Below are positions 24,557 to 33,096 of a DNA stretch of 64,000 bases, piece by piece. The stretch spans positions 1,922,001 to 1,986,000 of the forward strand of contig NC_014145.1 of the NCBI RefSeq assembly GCF_000253115.1, written 5' to 3'. The notes under the pieces are model-generated. The model saw only the letters and a program-made list of their open reading frames with translations. It searched no databases and was not told the DNA's origin. How positions within the stretch are numbered: position 1 is the stretch's first letter; every line of letters starts with the position of its first letter. The position numbers and the translations under genes were made by a program. The DNA is from Thiomonas arsenitoxydans. GTDB taxonomy: Bacteria; Pseudomonadota; Gammaproteobacteria; Burkholderiales; Burkholderiaceae_C.

Positions 24557-24949
24557 TGCCATGGCTGCGCGTCTGGTCATCTCCGAAACGCAGTATGTTC
24601 TTCAGCAGGTGCGCGGCGGCGCCTGGACTGATCTCGCAGTGCTCGCCGGCGGAGCCGAAGCTCTCATGCCCTCGAGCCGAGCGGTGGACGAGCGCCAACT
24701 GGAAGCGGCGATAGAGACGGCAGAGGATTGGTTGATGCCTCACGCGCCGGGTTTGCGGGGTGAGGGTTTGGAAGTGCAGGATAACTTGGGGCGCCTGAAG
24801 GCTGGCATGGAGAACGTCCTGTCTGTGACGACCAGCCAGTGGTCTATGGCCGAAGTAGAAAGCTTCTTCCTCAGAATGGTGGACGCCGCGACAGGGCGAC
24901 ATCCATCGCCTTTGCTGGCGGGACGGCACCATTTCGTTGCTGACTTGTT

Positions 24950-25993
24950 GGCGCTGTTCGCGTTAGAGGTTGATGACCTGCTTTCCGAGGGCCGAGGTGA
25001 GGATGTCGCGGGGCTCGACGCCGCCGGCGCCCCAGGCGCGCAAGCGCATCCAGGCCAGGTAGAGCGGCAGGTTCTTGGTCGCCACGCCGCGTAGCTGGCG
25101 ATTGACCCAGGACTTGAGCCGCTCGTGGTAGCTATTGGCCGATTGCACGTGGTACACGCCGTCCATGACATGGCCGTCGTAGCCCACGACCAGGCTCTTG
25201 GCCGGAACGCCGAGGTCCTTCTCCAGGTTCAGGAACGCCGAGCCGCCGTCGGTGCACACGACCGTCTGTCCGCGTCGCACGACGTCGCGCAATGCGCGCG
25301 TCACCTCCGCGGCCGTCACGCGGGTCAACAGCTTGTCGGTGGTGTAGCGCTGCCCGCGTAGGCGCCCCACGAGCACCGGGGCCCACTCGCTGGCCTTGCG
25401 TCCGCGGCCGGCGCCTTCGCCGCCACGATGCCGCGGTGGGCGCTTGAGGCTCCTCGAACCCTTGTGGGAGATGCGGAAGTACGTCTCGTCGACCTCCAGG
25501 AGCCCGCTCAGGGCCTTGGGCTGATGCTCGACGACCTTCTCCAAGAAGCGCAGGCGCCAGCGGTGCGCGGTGCTGACGGACACAGAACACGCCTTGGCGG
25601 CCTGGCGCACCGTGAAGCCCTTGGCCAAGCACCTGGCGTACGCCTCGAAGGTCTCACGCCGGCGCAGTCGCGCCAAGGGCGTGTCGGTCGTCGCGTTGGA
25701 CGTCTTGCCGCAGTCGCGGCACAGGTAGCGCTGCAGCTCGCCACGGTGCCCGTTGCGCACCACTCGGAGGCTGCCGCAGCGGCGGCAGGCCACAGGGCGC
25801 GCCTTCTCGAGCACTTCCAGGCCGGCTCGCCGGGAGCGGGCGGCCTTCAGCGCATCGCCGAGGCGCTCTATCTGCGCCATGGACAGCTTGTCCATGGACT
25901 CCAGCAGCCGCTGGAAGGCCGTGCTTCGCATGCTCACCCCCTCGTGTCGAGAGGGTGATGGTACCGAAATCAACCGCTAACGCGAACAGCGCC
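24950..25993 (-). mobile_element. IS1595-family insertion sequence, complete
   Basis: 1,044 bp with near-perfect terminal inverted repeats: the left end GGCGCTGTTCGCGTTAG continues to GGTTGAT, and the right end is its complement with one mismatch. The flanks carry the 8-bp duplication GACTTGTT at 24942-24949 and 25994-26001, the size expected for this family. It holds a single transposase gene. Confidence 0.92.
24963..25931 (-). CDS. IS1595-family (ISXO2-like) transposase
   Basis: 322 residues from MRSTAFQRLLESMDKL. The N-terminal zinc-ribbon has ACRRCGSLRVVRNG and YLCRDCGK. The catalytic core carries LLEVDETYF, then VVCTDGGSAF and a late YHERLKSWVNRQLRGVATKN segment, matching the ISXO2-like DDE/DDN-type domain. 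ATG 25931 is preferred over the upstream in-frame codon because homologous sequence starts there. The gene appears intact. Confidence 0.92.
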   Translation of the reverse strand: MRSTAFQRLLESMDKLSMAQIERLGDALKAARSRRAGLEVLEKARPVACRRCGSLRVVRNGHRGELQRYLCRDCGKTSNATTDTPLARLRRRETFEAYARCLAKGFTVRQAAKACSVSVSTAHRWRLRFLEKVVEHQPKALSGLLEVDETYFRISHKGSRSLKRPPRHRGGEGAGRGRKASEWAPVLVGRLRGQRYTTDKLLTRVTAAEVTRALRDVVRRGQTVVCTDGGSAFLNLEKDLGVPAKSLVVGYDGHVMDGVYHVQSANSYHERLKSWVNRQLRGVATKNLPLYLAWMRLRAWGAGGVEPRDILTSALGKQVINL

Positions 25994-26350
25994 GACTTGT
26001 TGCTCTTGCGGGAATTGGCGCATCACGGGCAGCTTGCTGGGATGCAATTGTTTGATTCGTACGGACCGCGCCGAAGGGGGTCGATAGGATAGAGATGTCA
26101 AGTTGTACTTGCCGCATTCCTTTTCGTTGCCAGCGGCCGAGCAAGCACCTGTCCGACCTCTTGCATCCCTCGAAGACTGCCTGACCCAACTCATGACCTC
26201 GTAAAGGCAAGACCCAGCGTGACTCCTGAGGAGTCGGTGCGGGATGTTGCGTAGCGTGCGAGCGCTGTAAGGGCGGTGGTATCTGGCCAGGGCGGCCAAA
26301 TCATCGAATCCACGCCCTCAAGGCCAAGGCGTTACTATCTGGCTCGGCAA

Positions 26351-26370
26351 ACGGACGCGGGTTCGGTTCC
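26351..26370 (+). repeat. Candidate att repeat, left copy
   Basis: ACGGACGCGGGTTCGGTTCC recurs at 62964-62983 as ACGGACGCGGGTTCAATTCC, in direct orientation with 18 of 20 identical. It contains the GGTTCRATTCC-like T-loop core used by many integrases. The interpretation as attL is inference. Confidence 0.45.
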
Positions 26371-26396
26371 GGGTTCCACCACCAATTTTTATTTCT

Positions 26397-26424
26397 AAGC
26401 CCTTGTTTATCAAGGGCTTTTTTC
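26397..26424 (+). terminator. Rho-independent terminator
   Basis: Stem AAGCCCTTG, loop TTTAT, CAAGGGCTT, followed directly by a T-run (TTTTTC). It lies downstream of the tRNA-tail-like sequence, where an ssrA or tRNA terminator would sit. Confidence 0.8.
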
Positions 26425-26545
26425 TTTTTCGTTGGGCGAGTTCTTACTCCAAGGCCACCTCCGTGCGAGTGCTTTACACACCGATTGACTGGTGATTCTG
26501 CGTTGATTTTTTGACCACCGCAGATTGGCTTGCGATAATTTCTGC

Positions 26546-27229
26546 ATGCGCTCCTTTGACAGGCTTGATTACTTCCGACTGGCTCGTGCCATGCTAGTGC
26601 TCGCGCTGTCGCCGGCGCGAGCAGTCGGTGAGCAATTTTGGCAGGCGCTAATGCCCCCGCAGGAAAAAAATGACCGCGGTTTGCTGCCTGCGGCCGTTCG
26701 TTTGATCGCCCGCCTTACTGCGGCCGCTGCGGCGATTGTCGTCCCGGCCGATGTTTTGTTGCTGTCTTCTGACCTCACCCGCTCGCCCCTGCTTGAATCG
26801 ATCTTCACTCAATTTTTTGACTTTTTGTTGCCGGCGTCGCTGGTCTGCGCCGCAGGTTTGGTTTTTGCGCTCTTGTTGCTCGCGGTTGGCGCGTTGGGCG
26901 CGGCGGTGGGCGCATACAAGGGTGAATTCGCGCCGCGCGACGCGGTGGGCGCGCTCCGGCATCTAATTTCGAGGGTCATCCCGCCCGGCGTGGCCATAGC
27001 CATCTCGGCGGCGGCACTTTCCACACTCTCAGCAGTTGTGTTGAGCGTTTTTGAAGCGGCGCTCAGAAAGCTAGGCGCAAGCTTGTTGCGAATGAGAGTC
27101 AGCTGGGCGCATGCGCGCCAGCCTGTGAGGATTCGAGCTCGCACGATCACTCACCTTTGTCTCAGCCCGCGCCTCCTGGCCCAACGCCCCTTCGCCGCCC
27201 GCGCTCTGCGGGTAGCTACATCTTCATAG
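26546..27229 (+). CDS. Hypothetical membrane protein
   Basis: A 227-residue protein starting MRSFDRLDYFRLARAMLVLA. Hydrophobic segments are visible at roughly 58-76, 93-125 (LLPASLVCAAGLVFALLLLA) and 140-165. The C-terminus is Arg-rich. The family is not recognised. Base use is richer in A/T (runs such as TTTTTTGACTTTTTG) than in the phage and metal genes, suggesting separate origin. It is the first gene right of the candidate att repeat. Confidence 0.6.
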   Translation: MRSFDRLDYFRLARAMLVLALSPARAVGEQFWQALMPPQEKNDRGLLPAAVRLIARLTAAAAAIVVPADVLLLSSDLTRSPLLESIFTQFFDFLLPASLVCAAGLVFALLLLAVGALGAAVGAYKGEFAPRDAVGALRHLISRVIPPGVAIAISAAALSTLSAVVLSVFEAALRKLGASLLRMRVSWAHARQPVRIRARTITHLCLSPRLLAQRPFAARALRVATSS

Positions 27230-27320
27230 CGGCTCACGCCGCAGCGGCCCTCCTAGGCCGCCCGCATCGCATCCCCACAAGCGTGATGGGGGGTCGCTCC
27301 TGCATGGACATGGAGTGATC

Positions 27321-27668
27321 ATGAGCGTCGAAATTCTTAAATTTTTTCTGGATCGGATCGCAGCCCAGCTAGGGCTGGAGTCAGCCCCTATTTACCTCAC
27401 GCGGGGCCAAATCGCCCGCATCGCCCAGTTCAAAAATTCACATTCCCTCGCCTCGGCCTTCAGCAGAGGTTTAGCTAAACGGCAGCCGCGTTGGCTGGCG
27501 TTTGAAGCTGCGATAGGGAATGGCGCCCACCGCGTCGCGGCGGAACGTGTGGCGCACTGGATGGCCATTCAGGCGGGCATGCTGCCTATGCCAGCAATGG
27601 CAAAAAAAGATGATGGAGAGCCGACGCTGGAAAGCGCGTTCGGGCTCATTCGTCGTCGCGGCGGATGA
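27321..27668 (+). CDS. Hypothetical protein
   Basis: A 115-residue protein starting MSVEILKFFLDRIAAQLGLE after a GGAG ribosome-binding site. It continues YLTRGQIARIAQFKNSHSLA, which could be a small helical DNA- or protein-binding domain, and ends LIRRRGG. I do not recognise it. It precedes the helicase-like pseudogene in the same orientation, so it may have been co-transcribed with it. Confidence 0.55.
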   Translation: MSVEILKFFLDRIAAQLGLESAPIYLTRGQIARIAQFKNSHSLASAFSRGLAKRQPRWLAFEAAIGNGAHRVAAERVAHWMAIQAGMLPMPAMAKKDDGEPTLESAFGLIRRRGG

Positions 27669-27686
27669 GAGGGGGCGAGCATGCAC

Positions 27687-27727
27687 CCCACCGCCACGCC
27701 GGCGGTGGGCGCGGCTGTTGCCGCGCC
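27687..27727 (+). other. Two overlapping hairpins before helicase-like gene
   Basis: CCCACCGCC (27687-27695) pairs with GGCGGTGGG (27701-27709); GGCGCGGC (27708-27715) pairs with GCCGCGCC (27720-27727). The arms share two bases, so the full stems compete. They lie between two genes, about 48 bases ahead of the next start. There is no T-run. Confidence 0.5.
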
Positions 27728-27774
27728 TATGCCGGTCCGCGCTATATCCAAACCAACCCCAAGGCGGAGTGGAT

Positions 27775-29100
27775 ATGCCATCAACAACCGAATCTCAGCG
27801 CAAGCTCCGCGCCGCAGAGCTGCAGCCCGTGCGCGACGCTATGGGCGCGGCGATGGCGTCATACTTCGAGCAGCACGCAGCGCAAATCGCATTGCTCGAT
27901 GAGGTGCGGGAATTTAATTTGAGCTCGCGTGCTACTGGCGCGCAGAAGCGGCCGATGCCTGAGCCCCTACCGCCTCTGGGAATCCTTGCGACGGTCGGTT
28001 TGGGCAAAGGCGTGGGCGTCACACCAGTGGTGAGTATGGCGCACTCCGCTGGGCTGCCAGTCGTTATTTTGGTGCCAACCCACCAGCTAGCCCAGGAGTA
28101 TGCTGAGCGTTTGAAACCTTTTGGGGCTGTGGTCTACCAGGGCCGGCGTGAGCCGTCTCAGAGCCAGCCGAATGAAGCTCCAAGCGACCCAGGAGCGCAC
28201 GCATGCTACCGCTTGGAGCGCGTGGCGGATGCGGGCGACCAGAATCATCGACCGGCGCAGGGGCTGTGCGGCAAATGCCCCAACGGGCAGGCCGGCGTCC
28301 TGCAGTTTGTTAGCCGAGACCAGATGCGCGTGCAGCGCGCGACCGACTTCTTCAAGGCCCGCGGCATGGATCCGGCCAAAACACCGCCCTGTCAGTTTCT
28401 GTTCCGGGGGCTGCCGGACCAGCTCTCAGCCTGAATCCTTGTCGCGCCAAAGGCGGCGTTCAGCGAGGCAATGGGCGACTGGCGCGAAGTCGACCCAATA
28501 TCTGGAGCGACCATGAGCCAGGCCAAAAGGCTCGTGATTATCGACGAGCACATCTCGCTGGCCAGTGAAGTCGAGATCGACGCGGGTGAAATCAAAGTCT
28601 GGCGCAATCGCTTGGATGGGCTGACGGAGCGGCTGGAGCGTTCGATCTGGGCGCTGCAAGCTAAGGAAGCACCGACGCGAGACGAGGAAGGCGAACTCGC
28701 TCAGGCAAAGGCAATGCTTGAAGTGATCCCCGAAATCGACGCGCTTCTTCGGGACGTTGGCTCAAAAATCGCTGGTGACGTTCCCCTGGGCGTTGATGCG
28801 CAGCGCATCATCGCTATGCAGAAAAAGGTCACCAAAGCTGGTGGATCGACAGCAGGCACGGCTAAGTGGGAGCGGGTGAGCTATTCGCACGAAGATGACG
28901 ATTTCTTCATTCCCTTGCGGGCCTTGTCTACTTTGGCGCGCAACTGCGCATCGGAAACGATGCGGCAAGAGAAAGGCGCGTTGTTCGCTTATGAGACGAG
29001 CCCCATCGTTGAGTGGGCGCGGGACCATGGCAGCGTCATTTTCCTCGACGCGACAATGAGCCTGGCGATGCGCGAGTTCATTCAATCGCGGGGCGGGGAG
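27775..29100 (+). pseudogene. Helicase/primase-like gene with in-frame stop and lost 3' end
   Basis: Starts MPSTTESQRKLRAAELQPVR. A P-loop-like GILATVGLGKGVGVT near 69-83 is followed by VVILVPTHQLAQEYAERLKP (motif Ia-like), a cysteine pair GLCGKCPNG, then a TGA at 28432-28434. The same frame continues ILVAPKAAF and VIIDEHISLASE (Walker B, DEAH-like) and SVIFLDATMSLAMREFI (motif III-like). The protein is thus one interrupted superfamily-2-type helicase. It runs into an IS110 remnant near 29,095. Similar proteins occur on integrative elements and plasmids (general knowledge). Confidence 0.7.
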
Positions 29101-29475
29101 ATCGCCTCCTTTTCGCGTTGCGCGTGCAGGCCGATCGCCCAGACGAAGCCCGCCAGTTCGCGAGCAACGGCCACACAGACCTTGTTGGCCTGAATGCCCC
29201 GCTTGTACAGGGCTGCGTAGCGGCCGCTCAGTCGTAGCTGCCCTTTCCAGGCGATCGTGCGGATCGCCTCGGACAGCCCCTGCTGACGTTCGTTAAGGTC
29301 TCTGCCAACCCTGGCCTTGAATCGGTAGTTCCAGGCCGCCTCGACCAGCAGCCTGCGCGCATGGCCGTTGCCCGTCTTGGTGATGCTTCCCCGACTCGTG
29401 CGCTCACCGCTGGAGTGCTCCGAGGGCACCAGACCCAGGTAACCCATGAGCTTGCGCGGGTGTTCGAATCGGCTC
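29095..29475 (-). pseudogene. IS110-family transposase, C-terminal remnant
   Basis: Reading the minus strand gives FEHPRKLMGYLGLVPSEHSS, then TRSGSI-like and NGHARRLLVEAAWNYR, the transposase_20 part of IS110 transposases, ending shortly after LAGFVWAIG. The N-terminal RuvC-like half is missing. It separates the helicase-like pseudogene from the TlpA-like gene, and both neighbours are truncated at its edges, so a deletion accompanied or followed insertion. Confidence 0.8.
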
Positions 29476-29828
29476 AGGTCTATCTGGTGAATTTCTGGGC
29501 CACGAGCTGCGCCACCTGTATCAAGGAAATGCCCAAAATGGTCAAGACGTACGAGCGATTCAAGGGAAGGGATTTCGAGTTCATTGCCGTGGATATGAGC
29601 TATGACCCGCTGCCCTATGTCACCGATTACACCTCGACCCGGCATTTGCCGTTCGAGGTTGCCAAAGACGTGGGCGGCCGTCTGGCTCGCGAGTTTTACG
29701 ACGTGCGCCTGACTCCGACCACGTTTCTGGTCGATAAGCAAGGGAACATCGTCAAGAGGATTCTCGGCGAGCCAGACTTTTCTGAACTCGATCGGCTGAT
29801 CCAACACGAACTGGCTAAAAACGCTTGA
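29476..29828 (+). pseudogene. TlpA/ScsD-like thioredoxin, N-terminus replaced
   Basis: From about 29,476 the frame reads QVYLVNFWATSCATCIKEMP (CxxC = CATC), then FEFIAVDMSYDPLPYV and the cis-proline region LTPTTFLVDKQGNIV, a periplasmic thiol-disulfide protein of the TlpA family. The codons before it are antisense IS110, so signal peptide and start are lost. The thioredoxin core seems intact but would need an external start. It is followed by DsbD-type genes, recalling copper-tolerance Scs modules. Confidence 0.75.
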
Positions 29829-29842
29829 AAGGACCAAGCCCC

Positions 29843-31015
29843 ATGGACATCTCACTCCTCCTCGAAGTCATGCTCGCGCTCGGCGCAGGCATGCTGCTCA
29901 ACCTGACGCCATGCGTGCTGCCGGTCATTCCAATCAAGGTTCGCACCATCCTGCGCGAAGCGGGAGAAAAACCGGCAACCCGTGCCCTGTCTGCCAGCCT
30001 GTTCGCTGCGGGCTCCCTGTTGTTTTTCACCCCCCTGGGGCTGGCCACAGCGCTGCTGCATCTTCAATGGGGTGTGCTGTTCCAATCACAGGCCGTGCTG
30101 ATCGGCTTGGTCATCGTCCTTCTGGCGATGGCGGTGATGAATTTCACGGGGCGCGGATTGCCCATTCCTCCCATCATCGCCAGAATGGGAGGCGATCGTT
30201 TTGCCGAGCCATTGATCTCCGGCCTGGTCAGTGCCCTTTTGTCCTCTCCCTGCACCGGCCCCTTGCTGGGTGGGATCCTCGTGTTTGCTCTCACCCGGCC
30301 AGCGACAGAGATTGTGATCATTTTCATGGCCATCGGCCTCGGTCTGGCTCTGCCCTACGCCATTCTGCTTCTGAAGCCCGGGCTGCTGGATCGACTGCCG
30401 CGAGGGGGGGCTTGGACCGACGTCGTGCGTCAAAGCTTCGGCTGGCTGCTTGCCGGTGCCGCAGTCTTTTTCGTGCAAAGCCTCGTTCCAGCCATGCTCG
30501 ACAAAGCGCTATGGTTCAGCTTGGTTGTCGGGATCATGCTGTGGATCTTCGCAACGAGCTTTCGCGCCGCAGATCATGCCTCCCGCTGGGCCGCGCCACT
30601 ATCGAGTCTTCCTTCGCTGGCTTTGGTCTACCTGAGTGCGGGGATCTGGCCCGCCCCATCGCAGGGCATCCCCTGGCAGCCGCTCAAGGCAGATCAGATC
30701 ACCGAGATCGCCAGTCTGCATCGACCTGCGCTGGTCGAGTTCACCGCGCAGTGGTGCCTGAATTGCAGGTTTCTGGAGAAAACCGTCTACCGCGACTCGC
30801 GCGTTGTGCAAGCCCTGCGCGCCGGTCGTGTCGTCCCACTGCAAGTCGACCTGACACGCCCCAACCCAGAACTGCAACAGCTGCTTGCCGCATACGGCGG
30901 GGATGGCCTGCCGTTCGTGGCCATCCTGGATCGACATGGACGGGAGATCGATCATCATTCAGGATTGTTCACGGCCGACGCGCTCCTCGGCGATTTGAAT
31001 GCCATCCACCGATAG
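29843..31015 (+). CDS. DsbD-type thiol-disulfide transporter lacking the alpha domain
   Basis: A 390-residue inner-membrane protein that would move electrons from cytoplasmic thioredoxin to the periplasm. About eight membrane segments are visible, with the paired redox cysteines Cys24 (NLTPCVLP) and Cys137 (SSPCTGPLLG). A C-terminal thioredoxin domain has CxxC at Cys305/Cys308 (AQWCLNCRFLEK). The usual periplasmic N-terminal alpha domain is absent but is encoded by the next gene. ATG 29843 is chosen for the GAAAGGA site upstream. It is probably co-transcribed with both neighbours. Confidence 0.9.
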   Translation: MDISLLLEVMLALGAGMLLNLTPCVLPVIPIKVRTILREAGEKPATRALSASLFAAGSLLFFTPLGLATALLHLQWGVLFQSQAVLIGLVIVLLAMAVMNFTGRGLPIPPIIARMGGDRFAEPLISGLVSALLSSPCTGPLLGGILVFALTRPATEIVIIFMAIGLGLALPYAILLLKPGLLDRLPRGGAWTDVVRQSFGWLLAGAAVFFVQSLVPAMLDKALWFSLVVGIMLWIFATSFRAADHASRWAAPLSSLPSLALVYLSAGIWPAPSQGIPWQPLKADQITEIASLHRPALVEFTAQWCLNCRFLEKTVYRDSRVVQALRAGRVVPLQVDLTRPNPELQQLLAAYGGDGLPFVAILDRHGREIDHHSGLFTADALLGDLNAIHR

Positions 31016-31022
31016 AGAACTC

Positions 31023-31517
31023 ATGATGAATCCAAGAACCCTACGCATTGCCATCGCCTCGTTCATCGTTCTTGCCCTTTTGCTTGCTGCCATGTTGCTG
31101 ATCCGGGCCACCCACCCTCCTGGCTTCGGCGCGAGCATCCCCGCCAACCTCGTCGACTCCTCCATGAAGGTTCGCGCTGGCGCCGCGATCGATGGCCGCG
31201 ATGCTGTGGTGACGTTGCACATCCAGCCAGGCTGGCATGTGTACGCAAATCCGCCGTCGGCTCCTTACTTGATCCCTGTCACGATCGTCGTGCAACGTGG
31301 CGGCCACGGGCTGGATCTCCAGCCGAGCTACCCACCTGGTCAGGACATTGGCCTACGGGTCGACGGCAAGATCATCCGGGTCTACGAGAACGGCACGCGC
31401 ATCGCACTACCCGGTCTGTCCAGCCTGCACGATGTCCGCATACAGGTGCGGGTCCAAGCCTGTGCCGACAAGGGGCTATGTCTTCCACCCGCAACGCTCA
31501 TCGCTTCGTCGCGATGA
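31023..31517 (+). CDS. DsbD alpha-like (DsbC-domain) periplasmic protein
   Basis: A 164-residue protein with an N-terminal membrane anchor (IAIASFIVLALLLAAMLLI). The rest resembles the immunoglobulin-like alpha domain of DsbD: HIQPGWHVYANPP, then the cysteine pair VQACADKGLCLPP (Cys147, Cys153) with the six-residue spacing of the active pair in DsbD alpha. It begins seven bases after the DsbD core gene. It probably receives electrons from that protein, restoring in trans the domain missing there (inference). Confidence 0.85.
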   Translation: MMNPRTLRIAIASFIVLALLLAAMLLIRATHPPGFGASIPANLVDSSMKVRAGAAIDGRDAVVTLHIQPGWHVYANPPSAPYLIPVTIVVQRGGHGLDLQPSYPPGQDIGLRVDGKIIRVYENGTRIALPGLSSLHDVRIQVRVQACADKGLCLPPATLIASSR

Positions 31518-31665
31518 ACGCGCCATCCATGCGTGTTCGATGAATACCGTCTGCGGCATCCGTGAAACACGGCATGGCCAGCAGCCCCAGGGCTCAGATT
31601 CGGCGGGCTGATGTTGCCTCGCCGCAGCGACCCACCCGGCACCCGAAGCGCGCCTGTCGCACAGG

Positions 31666-32256
31666 TCAGGAGCCGGGCGCGGACGATGGCGCTGCCGGCT
31701 GTGACGGGGCGCTCAACGCAACCTGGATTTGCTGCTCCGCCTGAAGGCGGATTTGGACGATTTGCCGCAGGATTTCGGCGACCGCGGCGCCGGCCTTGGC
31801 CTGCGCCGCCGGATCGGGCTTGGCCACGGAGTTGACCTCCAGCAGGTTGGCGCGAGCGGTGTAGAGCTGCGCCTGCAAGGCGCCTTCCTGACGCAAGGCC
31901 TCAGCCTGAATCTGTCCAATGCGCACGCGCTGCTGCGGCGTGAACGATTCCTGCCAAGTGCCCCTGGCCGCCGGCCAGATGCCCCCGCCCATCATGCCGT
32001 AGCCATAACCGCCATCGTCACCATAGCCGTGATCGCCCTGAACGCCGAGAGCACCCCAGTCCCTGACCGGGCCGTTCATCATGCCGTAGCCGAATCGTGG
32101 CCCCCACCAACCGGAACTTTCACGCCAGGGGGGCGGTGCGCCCGCTTCCCATCGCTGGCCCCGGAAGGGAACAGCGCCGAATTCGGGGATCAAGAGCAGG
32201 TAAAAAGCGAACAGCACGATCGCCAGCGCGAGCAGCCACTTCGGTAGCGGTTTCAT
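31666..32256 (-). CDS. Spy/CpxP-like periplasmic metal-stress protein
   Basis: A 196-residue protein with an N-terminal anchor/signal (KWLLALAIVLFAFYLLLIPE), a Gly/Met/Tyr-rich linker (GYGDDGGYGYGMMGGG), then a helical region FTPQQRVRIGQIQAEALRQE and QIRLQAEQQIQVALS. The FTPQQ-R pattern is like the LTxxQ motif of Spy/CpxP and heavy-metal sensor proteins. It is the last gene of a minus-strand group starting with copA. A role in periplasmic metal binding or chaperoning is inferred. Confidence 0.75.
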   Translation of the reverse strand: MKPLPKWLLALAIVLFAFYLLLIPEFGAVPFRGQRWEAGAPPPWRESSGWWGPRFGYGMMNGPVRDWGALGVQGDHGYGDDGGYGYGMMGGGIWPAARGTWQESFTPQQRVRIGQIQAEALRQEGALQAQLYTARANLLEVNSVAKPDPAAQAKAGAAVAEILRQIVQIRLQAEQQIQVALSAPSQPAAPSSAPGS

Positions 32257-32266
32257 GATCCCGGCC

Positions 32267-32524
32267 TCAGCTTTCCAGCTCGCGCCGCATGCGGTCATAG
32301 GTCTCGCGGTCGATGTCCCCGCGGGCGTAGCGCTCCTTCAGAATGTCCAGGTGCCTTTTGCTGTCGGATCGCGCCCCGGAATCGCCCGAATGGCCCGTGA
32401 ACAACCATCGGATCAAACCCACAAGCACGGCGAGAATCAAAGCCCACCACACCAGCATGAAGAGCCAGCCCAAACCGAAACCGCCCCATCCGCCCATCAT
32501 TCCATATCCATAGCCCATGACCAT
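32267..32524 (-). CDS. SHOCT-domain membrane protein
   Basis: An 85-residue protein with a Gly/Met/Tyr-rich start (MVMGYGYGMMGGWGGFGLGW), one membrane segment (LFMLVWWALILAVLVGLIRW) and a C-terminal SHOCT motif (LDILKERYARGDIDRETYDR). SHOCT proteins of this type are common beside copper resistance genes. The stop lies ten bases ahead of the Spy-like start, so the two are in one transcript. Confidence 0.85.
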   Translation of the reverse strand: MVMGYGYGMMGGWGGFGLGWLFMLVWWALILAVLVGLIRWLFTGHSGDSGARSDSKRHLDILKERYARGDIDRETYDRMRRELES

Positions 32525-32605
32525 GCTCCCATTGGATGTTCACAATAACCAGGCACCGACCGGCTGGACCGAATCAGCGCCTTGATGACGGCACCGACGC
32601 AGCCC

Positions 32606-33001
32606 TCAGGCGCGCAGGGCCTCGGCGACGCGCTTGAGCTTGCCGCGCACTTCGCCGCCGAGTTTGTCCACCTCGGGGCGCTTGACCATGCCGAGCACGG
32701 CCGCTGGATCCATGAACACCACGCTGACCCTGCCGTCCGCTTCTTCCCGCACGACGACATTGCAGGGCAGCAGCGCGCCAATATCCGGCTCGGCTTGCAG
32801 GGCCTGATGGGCATAGTGCGGATTGCAGGCCCCGAGGATGAGGTAGGGACGTTCCTCGATGCCGAGTTTGGCCTTGAGCGTGGCGGCCACATCGATGGTG
32901 GTCAGTACGCCGAAGCCCTCCTGTTGCAACGCCTCGGTCGCCGCTTGCACGGTGGCCTCGAAGCCTTTGGGGCTGGTCACGGTAAAGACATAGTCACTCA
33001 T
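32606..33001 (-). CDS. DUF302 protein
   Basis: A 131-residue cytoplasmic-type protein: FTVTSPKGFEATVQAATEAL, then LGIEERPYLILGACNPHYAH and a Cys in IGALLPCNVVVREE, all typical of DUF302. ATG 33001 is preceded on the minus strand by GGAGG. DUF302 genes are often linked to copper and other metal resistance clusters; the biochemical role is not established. It sits 95 bases downstream of copA. Confidence 0.88.
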   Translation of the reverse strand: MSDYVFTVTSPKGFEATVQAATEALQQEGFGVLTTIDVAATLKAKLGIEERPYLILGACNPHYAHQALQAEPDIGALLPCNVVVREEADGRVSVVFMDPAAVLGMVKRPEVDKLGGEVRGKLKRVAEALRA

Positions 33002-33096
33002 GGGTAAACCTCCGGATTCTAGGAATGAACGGGTTGAAGATGGTGGTGCACGGTCCTTGATGGCATCGTCTGGCGCATGGCTCTGTCGGCTGCATG

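Larger units (their letters stand above)
24561..26092 (+). pseudogene. Conserved hypothetical gene split by an IS1595-type element
   Basis: The 5' part (ATG 24561 to 24949) encodes MAARLVISETQYVLQQVRGG and continues to RHHFVADLL. Removing the element at 24950-25993 and one copy of its 8-bp duplication rejoins the frame to LLRELAHHGQLAGMQLFDSY and a TAG at 26090-26092, giving about 159 residues. The function is unknown; no signal peptide or membrane segment is seen. It follows the hydrolase fragment by four bases and probably belongs to the original chromosome. Confidence 0.8.
26093..26545 (+). other. Gene-poor stretch with tRNA/tmRNA-tail-like sequence
   Basis: No convincing gene is seen in these 450 bases. 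The right half contains ACGGACGCGGGTTCGGTTCC (26351-26370) and, just after it, CCACCACCA and a terminator, resembling the T-arm and CCA end of a tRNA or tmRNA, but the T-stem does not pair properly and no acceptor 5' half is found. It may be an attachment-site scar (see findings). Confidence 0.5.

Noticed and set aside
26290-26385. A complete tRNA or tmRNA gene
   Set aside because: Only a T-arm/CCA-like tail is seen; the T-stem does not pair (GCGGG against CCGGG) and no matching 5' acceptor arm is present.
28430-28436. Selenocysteine or programmed readthrough at the TGA in the helicase-like gene
   Set aside because: No selenocysteine insertion hairpin is evident after the TGA, and the gene is also truncated, so decay is simpler.
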